From contig JAUWMW010000045.1 in assembly GCA_030612965.1 (NCBI GenBank), positions 1-12,494 of the forward strand: DNA of 12,494 bases, written 5' to 3'. This document shows, one piece after another, positions 5,722-12,494 of the stretch (position 1 is the first letter of the stretch; each line of letters starts with the position of its first letter). The notes under the pieces are model-generated. The model searched no databases, was not told the origin of the DNA, and worked only from the letters and a program-made list of their open reading frames with translations. Origin of the DNA: a bacterium. GTDB taxonomy: Bacteria > Zixibacteria > MSB-5A5 > GN15 > FEB-12. Made by a program: the position numbers and the translations under genes.

Positions 5722-7065
5722 ATGACCAGTTCGGTCTTAGTCGAGTTGCTGGCCATTGTGGTCTTGATAATGGCCAACGGCTTCTTTGCTCTGGCGGAGT
5801 TCTCAGTCATAGCCAGCCGCTCCAGCAAACTCAAGCGAAAAATCCAACAGCGCAAGCGCGGTGCGGCTGCAGCAGAGAAGTTGCATCGCCAGCCGGAGAA
5901 GTTCCTGGCCACCATCCAGGTCGGCATCACCCTGTTCAGCACACTGGCGGGAGTGATCGGTGGAGCGACGGTTGTCACACATCTGCAGGGACTCCTGAGC
6001 CGCTCATCCATAAGTTACCTGGCACAAGCGGCGACACCGTTGTCCGTCGGGTTGGTGACGGTTGGTATTACGGTTACGGCGGTCATCTTCGGTGAGTTGA
6101 TACCGAAGTATCTTGCCCTGTCCTATCCGGAGCGCTACGCCCGTTATTCAGCACAACCCATGACGCTGTTCATCAAACTATCCTCCTTCTTCTCACAATT
6201 GCTCAGCAGCACAGCCAGCCTGGTGGTACGTTTGCTGGGGGTCAGGCCCGACCCCAGTCGCACCACGGTCAGCGAGGAAGAGATCAATCTTATGATCTTT
6301 GAAGGGCGGCAAAAGGGTGTCTTTGATGAGATCGAGGAGAAGTTGATCAAATCGGTGTTCGACTTCGCCGACTCCACCGTGCGTCGTGCTATGACCCCGC
6401 GGACGGAAGTGGTCGGCATTGAGAAACAGGCAACCTCGAACCAAATCATCAACACCGTTATTGATCACGGCTACACCAGGTTTCCCGTGTATGACAAGAC
6501 AATCGACAACATTATTGGTGTCATCTTTACCAAGGACCTGGTGCTGCAGAAACTCAACCCGGAATTGATCCAGCTCAACGATCTGCTACGCAAACCGACA
6601 TTTGTTCCCGACTCGTTGCCGGCATCGCGGCTGCTGCATGATTTCCAGCGAAAGAAGTATCGGCTGGCGATTGTGCTGGACGAGTTCGGCGGTACCGCCG
6701 GGATCGTAACATTGCAGGACGTCCTGGAGGAGTTAGTGGGCGAAATCCAGGAAGAGGATGATGACGCAGCACCGGAGCTGGTGCGTCATTCCGACTCGAT
6801 CGCCTTTGCCGACGGGTCCGTCTGGCCCGGCGCAGTCAATGACCTTATGGACAGTCACCTGCCGGAGGATCGGGCTGAGACCCTGGCCGGTTTGGTTATC
6901 GATGCCCTGGGACGATTGCCGCATGAAAAGGAATCGCTCAGGATTGCCGACATGAAGATCACCGTACTGGAGCAGGAAGATAAACGGCTGGTCCGCTTGA
7001 AACTGGAAATCGATGATCCCAACTCAACTGAAGACGGCGGGAAGTCAAAGAACGGACAGCGATGA
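5722..7065 (+). CDS. CNNM/CBS/CorC_HlyC-domain integral membrane protein (putative Mg2+/Co2+ efflux)
   Basis: This 447-residue protein has the full three-part architecture of the HlyC/CorC (YfjD/TlyC) group. The DUF21/CNNM transmembrane domain covers about 1-180, with the conserved ANGFFALAEFS near 18-28 and GELIPK at 124-129. A CBS pair follows at about 220-340 (MTPR near 224-227, YTRFPVYD near 251-258, IVLDEFGGTAGIVT near 317-330, ending DVLEELVGEI). A CorC_HlyC C-terminal domain covers about 355-437. Bacterial members transport or regulate Mg2+ and related divalent cations, with ATP or nucleotide sensed by the CBS pair; the old haemolysin name is misleading. GGAGG lies 8-9 nt before the ATG. 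Its stop overlaps the start of the YqaA/DedA gene by 4 nt (ATGA), indicating translational coupling. The exact cation cannot be told from sequence. Confidence 0.9.
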   Translation: MTSSVLVELLAIVVLIMANGFFALAEFSVIASRSSKLKRKIQQRKRGAAAAEKLHRQPEKFLATIQVGITLFSTLAGVIGGATVVTHLQGLLSRSSISYLAQAATPLSVGLVTVGITVTAVIFGELIPKYLALSYPERYARYSAQPMTLFIKLSSFFSQLLSSTASLVVRLLGVRPDPSRTTVSEEEINLMIFEGRQKGVFDEIEEKLIKSVFDFADSTVRRAMTPRTEVVGIEKQATSNQIINTVIDHGYTRFPVYDKTIDNIIGVIFTKDLVLQKLNPELIQLNDLLRKPTFVPDSLPASRLLHDFQRKKYRLAIVLDEFGGTAGIVTLQDVLEELVGEIQEEDDDAAPELVRHSDSIAFADGSVWPGAVNDLMDSHLPEDRAETLAGLVIDALGRLPHEKESLRIADMKITVLEQEDKRLVRLKLEIDDPNSTEDGGKSKNGQR

Positions 7066-7730
7066 TCGACATACTGATGGCGCCGCTGAGATGGACTCGG
7101 GCGCTTTATGACTGGGTGCTCAAATGGAGCGAATCCAAACATAGCTTGTGGGCTCTGTTTTTTCTGTCGATGGCCGAGGCGTCATTTTTCCCGGTACCGC
7201 CCGATGCCCTGTTGATCGCGCTGTGTATGGGAGCCTATCGCCGCTGGGCAAAGTTCGCGCTGGTATGTTCATTAGGCTCGGTAATCGGCGGCGTGATGGG
7301 ATATCTAATCGGTCACTACGCCTTCGAATTGATCGGCGAGACAATGCTGATGCTGAGCGCCAGGATTTCGGGAAGCGATCCGCAAGACCTGCTCGAGACG
7401 GCCCACTACTGGTTCAATGAAAAAGAGATGTTCGGTATGCAAGTCGGTTCCTGGGCCGTCGGCATTGCCGGCTTCACACCGATACCTTACAAGGTGTTCA
7501 CCATTGCAGCCGGCTTCTTCGACATGGCTTTCATCCCGTTCTTCATCGCCTCGGCCGTCAGCCGCTCACTGCGCTTCTTTGTTGTCGCCGGTCTCATCGG
7601 TCTCTTGTACCGCAAGTACGGGGACCGCATCCAGCAATTTATCGACAAATACTTTAACCTGCTGGCTTTGGCGTTTGTCGTCCTGCTGATCCTCGGTTTT
7701 GTCGCCGTGGGCATGATCAAGGGCGATTAG
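7062..7730 (+). CDS. YqaA/DedA-family (VTT domain) membrane protein
   Basis: The 222-residue polytopic protein carries the YqaA-type DedA signatures: FFPVPPDALLIAL (42-54), a Gly-rich helix (about 68-84), the re-entrant motif GFTPIPYKVFTIAAG (137-151), and SRSLRFF (167-173), then a C-terminal hydrophobic helix (about 198-217). DedA/VTT proteins are inner-membrane lipid-handling proteins; characterised relatives flip undecaprenyl phosphate or phosphatidylethanolamine, or maintain proton motive force. Which lipid YqaA-type members move is not settled. Its ATG is embedded in the end of the CNNM/CorC gene (ATGA overlap), so the two are made together. Downstream it converges on the GYD-domain gene; the 98-nt gap has a GC palindrome (CCGGCGGCGCCGG, 7739-7751) but no clear terminator. 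Confidence 0.92.
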   Translation: MIDILMAPLRWTRALYDWVLKWSESKHSLWALFFLSMAEASFFPVPPDALLIALCMGAYRRWAKFALVCSLGSVIGGVMGYLIGHYAFELIGETMLMLSARISGSDPQDLLETAHYWFNEKEMFGMQVGSWAVGIAGFTPIPYKVFTIAAGFFDMAFIPFFIASAVSRSLRFFVVAGLIGLLYRKYGDRIQQFIDKYFNLLALAFVVLLILGFVAVGMIKGD

Positions 7731-7828
7731 ACGAACGACCGGCGGCGCCGGAACCACTGCCCTCTACAATTGTCGCCCGACAGCCAATCCGAACAAGCCG
7801 AACCGGGGCGGTCGCATGAACCACAGGG

Positions 7829-8113
7829 CTACTGCATCAACTGCTGGTAGTCCTCGTACGGAATCACCGGCCAAGTCTCAGTCTCCAGCAGGCCCAGGGC
7901 GTTGATGTCTGAAGCGACCTTGAAAGCCAGCGTCTGATCCTCAGCCCTGAACAGCACAAGATAATCATAGCGTCCCAGAGTTGCGAACAACTGATCCACT
8001 TTGATGCCGTTGCGGGCAAAGGCATCGATGGACTCATCGACCTGGTGCGTTAGATCGGGATGTTCCTTCTTGGCGTTCGGGTTGAGAGTCATAGCCATAA
8101 TAAAGGATGTCAT
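7829..8113 (-). CDS. GYD-domain protein
   Basis: This complete 94-residue protein has the GYD family hallmark GRYDYLVLF at 47-55, inside a ferredoxin-like alpha/beta fold pattern (TSFIMAMTLN strand, helix at about 20-35, the GRYDYLVLF strand, helix at about 60-73, then the TETWPVIPYE strand). GYD proteins are small, cytoplasmic and of unknown function, related in fold to dimeric alpha-beta barrel proteins. AGGAGG lies a few nt before the ATG, a strong ribosome site, and a good promoter stands upstream, so it is a single-gene transcript. It is divergent from the M1-like gene and convergent with the YqaA/DedA gene. Function is not predictable from context. Confidence 0.88.
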   Translation of the reverse strand: MTSFIMAMTLNPNAKKEHPDLTHQVDESIDAFARNGIKVDQLFATLGRYDYLVLFRAEDQTLAFKVASDINALGLLETETWPVIPYEDYQQLMQ

Positions 8114-8435
8114 ACACTCCTCCTGTTTGAGGGTTACCCCTATAGTATAGTTCAGGGGCCATGACTGTCAAGGACTGACACGCTGTTTCAGGTTGGATGA
8201 CTGCGCATCTGAGTAGCTCGGTTTTCGTTTGACAGTCGAGGCCGCTTGACTTAATGTAACGCTATTGCGTCGACGGCGCTGAGCAACGCCCGGCTTCTCA
8301 CAGCAAGGTGTCCAGACAGGAGCGACGCGGGCATTTATGCACGCCTGAGAAAGCCGCAAGATCGCTCGACCGATTGGACGTTGACAGTGTGTTGAACGTC
8401 TTACAGGGAAGAACAACCTTTGGAAGGGAGTAACG
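8114..8435. other. Divergent intergenic region between the GYD gene and the M1-like gene
   Basis: This 322-nt stretch has no supported gene. It holds the leftward GYD promoter (8144-8171), a weak rightward candidate TTGACA (8229-8234) with 17-nt spacing to TAATGT (8252-8257, 3 of 6), and an inverted repeat GACGTT (8377-8382) / AACGTC (8395-8400) about 35 nt before the M1-like gene. GGGAG (5 nt before ATG) is the ribosome site of that gene. Confidence 0.5.
8144..8171 (-). promoter_or_regulatory. Promoter of the GYD-domain gene
   Basis: The minus strand has TTGACA (8166-8171, perfect -35), a 16-nt spacer and TATACT (8144-8149, 5 of 6). The start would be near 8137, next to the small palindrome GGGTTACCC (8131-8139), which could be an operator half-site pair but is too short to call. 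The leader is about 24 nt and contains AGGAGG. Confidence 0.65.
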
Positions 8436-10658
8436 ATGTTTTGCAGGATAATGTTTACCGCATTCATGATAGCCGCGCTGACCGGTAGTCTGGCGGCATC
8501 CGAGTCCGAATTCGCCAAAAAGATGAAATCCGATTACAAGGTCCTCTCTCAGGATCTCATGAACCACGCGTGTGAAGTACTCACCGTCAACGATTTCGTA
8601 TATGAGAAGGACGTAGCGACGGTTACCTTCCACGAGGGGATCATGTATCTGCTGCGCTACGTTGACGACCGCCCTACGACGGCCATTTTTATCGGCAAGG
8701 GCCACGCCGAGATCGATATTCCCTCACATCTGGAACGACAATCGCTCCTTATGGTAGCCCGTGACAGTATCGTCAATGAAGATTTCGAGACCTGTTTCAT
8801 TCGGATGGGGGATGATTTCGACCTGAAGTTGAAGGAGAGATTCACGCCCGACACTACCGAGTTGAAGTGGAAGCACTTCAATATGGGCGCCAAGAAACCG
8901 CAAGGGGAAATATTCTTCAGACCAACCCTCCATCACACCTATGACAATTACTTTCAGTTGTTAAGGTCATTGTACCAACGGCGGGCTGACGGCTATTTCT
9001 GGATCGATTTCAATCGGTATACATTCACTTTCGATCCGAGCCGACCGGAGGAAGTAAGGGTTGCCTATGAGTATCAGGGTGGAGACGTCATAGCAACCGA
9101 CGGCGCCGTATTTCAGCGAATGGAGCGAAGTGTCTACGATGATGAGCGGATGTCGGAAATCGCCTATCCCACCACCATTCTCGACCGTCAGGCCGAGATA
9201 GAAATGTCCGGCCTTGACGGAAAGTTCCTCCGAGCAGCTCAGACAACAATCCAGGTGCAAGTCAATGTCGACAGCATCAGGTTCATGTCGCTGTTTCTAC
9301 ATCCTAACCTCAAGACCGACTCGATATATTACGACGGTCAACCTCTTGACTACCATCGTCGCAATGATTTTTCCTTTATTGGTCTGGCTCTGCCGCACTA
9401 TCGTCACCAGAGCGATACCATGACGTTTACCCTATGGTATCACGGCAAGCAGTACGATCATGCTATGCCCTGGGTGGAGGACCCTCAGGTCACACCGCAC
9501 GCTTTCACCTTCATAACGCCCAAGGGCTACAACTACTTCATGCCCGGCGTCGGCCCGGTGGAAAAGTTGAACGGCCGGCGGCAGACGTTTAGCGTTACGC
9601 CGCAGAACCTGTACCGCAAGTTCTTTTTCCAATGCTATGCTTCCGGTCTTGACACCGTAGTGATCCCTTCCGACATCGGCCTGTCGCTCAACTTCCTGGA
9701 TTGGGAACTGATGGACAAGAAATACTCGGACTGTTATATCCCTCAGAAGATGTACCAGGAAGTTTCGACACAGGCATTTAACTACATGGCCTCGCAGTTT
9801 GGTCCGCCGATCGGGGCGTTTTCGATGTATGTCGGCCCGGCCGGGACCTATAGCATGCCTGGCATCTTGTGCATACCGCAGATCGCATGTGTTACCGAGG
9901 GCGCCATGCACGCTCTGGGTGGTTTTCACTCCGTGGCCGGACGGCAGGCGGCGCGACAGTGGTTCGGTTCCCTGATGCGTCCGGCTACCGATCGTGAAAT
10001 GTGGATCACCGAAGCCGCCCCGGAGTACGCCGCCGTCTTGTTTCTCCAGGATGCCCTCGGTTACACCGGCTACTCCCATCTACTACACCGACGTGACTCC
10101 GTCTATCGCACCGATGACCTCAAGCGGGATTTACCGCTGGCCGTCGGCAGTCGCGCCAAAACGGAAATCCGGTCGAACAAGGGCCTGTGGGTATTGCACA
10201 TGCTGCGCCTGCTTATGTACGATGTTGAGACTGGTTCGGACCGTGCTTTCGTGAAGTTCATGCACGAGTTGGCGCTGACTACCAGCATGAAGAGTTTCAC
10301 CAACGACGACATTGTTAAACTGGCCGAGAAGCATTATGGCGAACCGCTGGACTGGTTCTTCAAGCACTGGCTTTACGGCCGTAACTTCCCCGACTATCGC
10401 GTAGAGTACAGTGTTGTCAATGAGGACGACGGGTACTATATCGAAGGCGAGGTGTTGACTCGAGATGTCGATGCCGGATTCAGGATGCCGGTGGTTATGC
10501 GGGTTGTCGGGGTCGATGGAAGCTCCCATTTTCTCCGTGAACCGATAGAGGGCTTGCACGATACCTTCCGATTAGGACCCTTCAGCGTTGAACCAAAGGA
10601 ACTCGTTTTCAATGAGTTCTACAGCGTGCTGTGCAAACAGAAAGTGAAGAAGAAATAG
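8436..10658 (+). CDS. Secreted M1-family peptidase homologue with a lost zinc site (pseudoenzyme)
   Basis: The 740-residue protein begins with a signal peptide (about 1-21). Residues about 53-240 resemble the extra N-terminal domain seen in some long bacterial M1 proteins (VTFHEGIMYLL, then TTAIFIGKG). About 255-350 looks like the M1 beta domain, and about 450-660 the M1 catalytic fold, recognised from MPG (474-476), RQWFG (507-511), DREMWITEAAPEY (523-530 region), NKGLWVLHMLR (581-591) and the helical DWFFKHWLYG end. A beta-rich tail follows. M1 enzymes need HExxH-x18-E. The spacing is exact here but the residues are R503-Q504-A-A-R507 and E526, so both zinc His and the catalytic Glu are absent. 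Ser580 stands where the catalytic Tyr (YxKG) is expected, and Ser473 where GGMEYPG has Glu. The reading frame is intact, so this is not simple decay. A binding or scaffold role is plausible. The dipeptidase gene overlaps its end by 28 nt. Confidence 0.8.
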   Translation: MFCRIMFTAFMIAALTGSLAASESEFAKKMKSDYKVLSQDLMNHACEVLTVNDFVYEKDVATVTFHEGIMYLLRYVDDRPTTAIFIGKGHAEIDIPSHLERQSLLMVARDSIVNEDFETCFIRMGDDFDLKLKERFTPDTTELKWKHFNMGAKKPQGEIFFRPTLHHTYDNYFQLLRSLYQRRADGYFWIDFNRYTFTFDPSRPEEVRVAYEYQGGDVIATDGAVFQRMERSVYDDERMSEIAYPTTILDRQAEIEMSGLDGKFLRAAQTTIQVQVNVDSIRFMSLFLHPNLKTDSIYYDGQPLDYHRRNDFSFIGLALPHYRHQSDTMTFTLWYHGKQYDHAMPWVEDPQVTPHAFTFITPKGYNYFMPGVGPVEKLNGRRQTFSVTPQNLYRKFFFQCYASGLDTVVIPSDIGLSLNFLDWELMDKKYSDCYIPQKMYQEVSTQAFNYMASQFGPPIGAFSMYVGPAGTYSMPGILCIPQIACVTEGAMHALGGFHSVAGRQAARQWFGSLMRPATDREMWITEAAPEYAAVLFLQDALGYTGYSHLLHRRDSVYRTDDLKRDLPLAVGSRAKTEIRSNKGLWVLHMLRLLMYDVETGSDRAFVKFMHELALTTSMKSFTNDDIVKLAEKHYGEPLDWFFKHWLYGRNFPDYRVEYSVVNEDDGYYIEGEVLTRDVDAGFRMPVVMRVVGVDGSSHFLREPIEGLHDTFRLGPFSVEPKELVFNEFYSVLCKQKVKKK

Positions 10659-11740
10659 CTGCGACGCCGACTCCATTTATCTTCGACGGTCATAACGACA
10701 CCGTCATTAACCTCTACTACCCTGAGCGTGGAGGTGGACGTTCGTTCTTTGAACGAAGCGACAGAGGGCATATCGATTTGCCGCGAGCCAGAGCCGGCGG
10801 ATTCGGTGGCGGTATATTCGCCATTTTCATCACCAACGAGGATTGGTTGAAAGGTCCACCGAAAGAGGACGTAACACTCACCGACAACGGATACGACGTT
10901 AAGCTGGCGGCTCCCGTTGATTTCGAGACCGCTCGCGGGACAACCGAGAAGCTAACGACGAGCCTGTTCAGCCTGATTGATCAATCGCGCGGACAGATGC
11001 AGCTCACACGCTCGACCGATGAGATTAGGGAGTGTTTCGCTAACAGTGTGCTGGCAGTGGTGCTGCACTTCGAGGGCGCCGAGATGGTCACCTCCGATCT
11101 AAGTAACCTGCGACAGTATTATGACCGCGGTCTGCGCTCGCTGGGTATTTGCTGGAGTCGCCCGAATGCTTTCGGCTGCGGCGTGCCGTTCAGATATCCC
11201 TCATCGCCTGATGTCGGTCCCGGCCTCACCGACTCCGGCAGGGAGCTTGTGCGCGAGTGTAACCGCCTTGGCATCATGCTTGATCTGGCCCACCTGAACG
11301 AAAAAGGGTTCTGGGATGTGGCAGCGATCACCAACGCTCCGCTGATTGTCTCGCACAGCGCGGCTCATGCTCTGTGCGGTTCCGCCCGCAACCTGACTGA
11401 CAAGCAACTCGACGCTATTGGTGAATCCGATGGCGTGGTCGGCGTCAGTTTCTTCAGAAACGATCTTCGCGGCGATGGACGGCTTGAACCCGATACGCCC
11501 ATGATAGCAATCGTAGATCAGATACGTTACATCGCGGATCGAATCGGCGTCGAACATGTGGCTTTCGGCAGTGACTTCGACGGCGCGACGGTCCCGAAGG
11601 ACCTTGGCGATGTTGCAGGACTCCCTATACTGGTCGCTGCCCTGGGCCGCGCCGGTTTCGACGGAGAGTCCCTGACCAAATTGTGCCGTGAGAATTGGTT
11701 GCGGGTGCTGGCTCGCTGCTGGCATGAATCAGATACATGA
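10631..11740 (+). CDS. Membrane dipeptidase family M19 (renal-dipeptidase type)
   Basis: M19 enzymes are dinuclear-zinc dipeptidases that split dipeptides, often with a D-residue at the C-terminal side. All metal positions are visible in this 369-residue product: H21 and D23 in DGHND, bridging E148 in FEG, H221 in LAHLNEKGFW, H242 in SHS, and D315 in GSDFDG. The H221-H242 spacing of 21 equals H198-H219 in human DPEP1. The RNLTDKQLDAI segment after SHS is also standard. No signal peptide is seen, so it is probably cytoplasmic. The only usable in-frame start is GTG at 10631, 28 nt inside the M1-like gene, since a stop lies at 10613 and no ATG occurs near; there is no clear ribosome site, suggesting coupled translation. 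The residues before PFIFDGHND are acidic and low-complexity, and may not be conserved. Substrate is unknown. Confidence 0.9.
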   Translation: MQTESEEEIAATPTPFIFDGHNDTVINLYYPERGGGRSFFERSDRGHIDLPRARAGGFGGGIFAIFITNEDWLKGPPKEDVTLTDNGYDVKLAAPVDFETARGTTEKLTTSLFSLIDQSRGQMQLTRSTDEIRECFANSVLAVVLHFEGAEMVTSDLSNLRQYYDRGLRSLGICWSRPNAFGCGVPFRYPSSPDVGPGLTDSGRELVRECNRLGIMLDLAHLNEKGFWDVAAITNAPLIVSHSAAHALCGSARNLTDKQLDAIGESDGVVGVSFFRNDLRGDGRLEPDTPMIAIVDQIRYIADRIGVEHVAFGSDFDGATVPKDLGDVAGLPILVAALGRAGFDGESLTKLCRENWLRVLARCWHESDT

Positions 11741-11862
11741 TTCCCTGGTGCTTCCAGTGTATGGATAGGCCATCGGTATTCCTGCCCCGCATACAAACAA
11801 CAGCCCACCGCCCGAATTCCTCGCCGCGACTTTTTGCTTGCATTGGTTGCATCTTCCGACTA

Positions 11863-11872
11863 ATTGGCCAAT
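11863..11872. repeat. 10-bp palindrome abutting the ABC ATPase start
   Basis: ATTGGCCAAT is a perfect palindrome ending exactly at the base before the ATG at 11873. No Shine-Dalgarno sequence precedes that ATG. The palindrome may be an operator or a coincidence; only the symmetry is seen. Confidence 0.35.
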
Positions 11873-12490
11873 ATGTTTCGACTCACGGCAAAAGACCTGG
11901 CCAAACGGTTCGGCGCGCGCAAGCTCTTTTCCGCTTTGAATTTCGAGTTGACCACCGGCGACTCCCTGGCCGTGATCGGACCCAACGGCTCGGGCAAGTC
12001 GACCCTCATACTGACCCTGCTGGGGTTGCAGCGACCCACGAAAGGCAGCGTCACTTTCGCCGAGGGTGATGCCGAACTGGATGACGCTGCCCGACGGAGG
12101 TTAGTATCGTTCGTTTCGCCCTATCTCAACCTGTATGACCAATTGACGGCTGAGGAAAACCTGAAGTTCTTCATCACCGTATCCGGCGACCATGTCACCG
12201 GCAAACAGATCAACACCGTCCTTCAGCAAGTAGGCCTTGAGGGACGAGGTGTCGATCCGGTAGCCGAGTTTTCATCAGGCATGAAGCAACGAATCAAATA
12301 CGCCTTGGCCCTCTTGAGCAACCCGGCTTATCTGTTCCTGGACGAACCGACCTCCAACCTCGACCGCGAAGGAAAAAACATCGTGGTCCAACTAGTGGAA
12401 CAGCTTCGCGCCGACAGCATCCTGATCATCGCCACTAACGAAGAAGAGGAATACCGTCTTGCCACCGCACAGTGCCGGCTTGGTCAGTAA
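11873..12490 (+). CDS. CcmA-like ABC transporter ATP-binding protein
   Basis: This complete 205-residue ATPase subunit has Walker A GPNGSGKST (36-44), signature SSGMKQ (134-139), Walker B AYLFLDEP (152-159) and D-loop SNLD (161-164). Its small size and the LTAEENL segment (91-97) resemble CcmA, the ATPase of the cytochrome c maturation haem-handling transporter. Two usual residues differ: by alignment to CcmA the Q-loop Gln is replaced by Tyr84, and the switch His is Asn189 (IIATNEEEE). From memory, CcmA-like ATPases of the Bacteroidetes type share the Asn. The ATG at 11873 is chosen for family length; an in-frame TTG at 11864 is the alternative, and neither has a ribosome site. A membrane partner is expected just past the right edge; if it is CcmB-like, the ccmA assignment holds. 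It lies 132 nt after the dipeptidase gene on the same strand. Confidence 0.85.
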   Translation: MFRLTAKDLAKRFGARKLFSALNFELTTGDSLAVIGPNGSGKSTLILTLLGLQRPTKGSVTFAEGDAELDDAARRRLVSFVSPYLNLYDQLTAEENLKFFITVSGDHVTGKQINTVLQQVGLEGRGVDPVAEFSSGMKQRIKYALALLSNPAYLFLDEPTSNLDREGKNIVVQLVEQLRADSILIIATNEEEEYRLATAQCRLGQ

Positions 12491-12494
12491 AGCG

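Noticed and set aside
7731..7828. Bidirectional terminator between the convergent YqaA/DedA and GYD genes
   Set aside because: Only the palindrome CCGGCGGCGCCGG (7739-7751) is present, with one central base and no U-tract on either strand, so it cannot be called a terminator.
8229..8257. Strong promoter for the M1-like gene
   Set aside because: The TTGACA is perfect but the element at correct spacing (TAATGT) matches only 3 of 6, and it lies about 180 nt from the gene; kept only as a weak candidate in the intergenic entry.
9432..10079. Minus-strand open frame of 215 codons inside the M1-like gene
   Set aside because: No ribosome site, promoter or recognisable motif; antisense to a gene with clear family motifs.
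11201..11725. Minus-strand open frame of 174 codons inside the dipeptidase gene
   Set aside because: Antisense shadow; the sense strand has all six M19 metal ligands.
1..12494. CRISPR array, tRNA/rRNA genes, transposase or defence cluster
   Set aside because: No regularly spaced repeat, no cloverleaf or rRNA motif and no such protein families were seen; the two repeat copies are 3.3 kb apart and unlike a CRISPR.

Overview
The window looks like chromosomal DNA from a Gram-negative, probably uncultured bacterium. Signal-peptide or lipoprotein-like proteins, a small beta-barrel candidate and a FlgD/T9SS-type Ig-like domain point to an outer membrane and to the broad FCB-type phyla; a Zixibacteria-like lineage is my best guess, from style of gene content rather than any search. 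Base composition is moderately GC-rich and even throughout. I see no tRNA, rRNA, CRISPR array, transposase, phage gene or recognisable defence system.

Layout. (1) 1-3266, minus strand: the redox-sensing repressor gene rex, read leftward from a near-consensus promoter carrying a Rex operator at its start point, followed by a secreted protein made of eight gapless 34-residue TPR units and a secreted protein with two PEGA domains. Hairpins lie after rex and at the left end, and a dispersed repeat occurs at 48-101 and again at 3370-3433. (2) 3477-4713, plus strand: a membrane-anchored protein with one FlgD-like Ig domain, then a small outer-membrane barrel candidate. (3) 4744-7730, plus strand: HtpX membrane metalloprotease, a CNNM/CBS/CorC-type protein and a YqaA/DedA membrane protein. 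The last two overlap by 4 nt, so this is a likely membrane-homeostasis operon. (4) 7829-8171, minus strand: a GYD-domain protein with its own promoter, converging on region 3. (5) 8436-11740, plus strand: a large secreted M1-peptidase homologue in which the zinc site is replaced, overlapping a well-preserved M19 dipeptidase gene. (6) 11873-12490: a CcmA-like ABC ATPase whose membrane partner presumably lies beyond the right edge.

Two points deserve most attention. The M1 homologue keeps the exact HExxH-x18-E spacing but reads R503-Q-A-A-R507 ... E526, with Ser in place of the catalytic Tyr and Ser in place of the Glu of the GGMEYPG-type motif; it is very likely a pseudoenzyme, translationally linked to an intact dipeptidase. 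The rex promoter carries an almost perfect Rex operator overlapping the predicted transcription start, so NADH/NAD-responsive autoregulation can be read directly from the DNA. No wholly new multi-gene system is evident.
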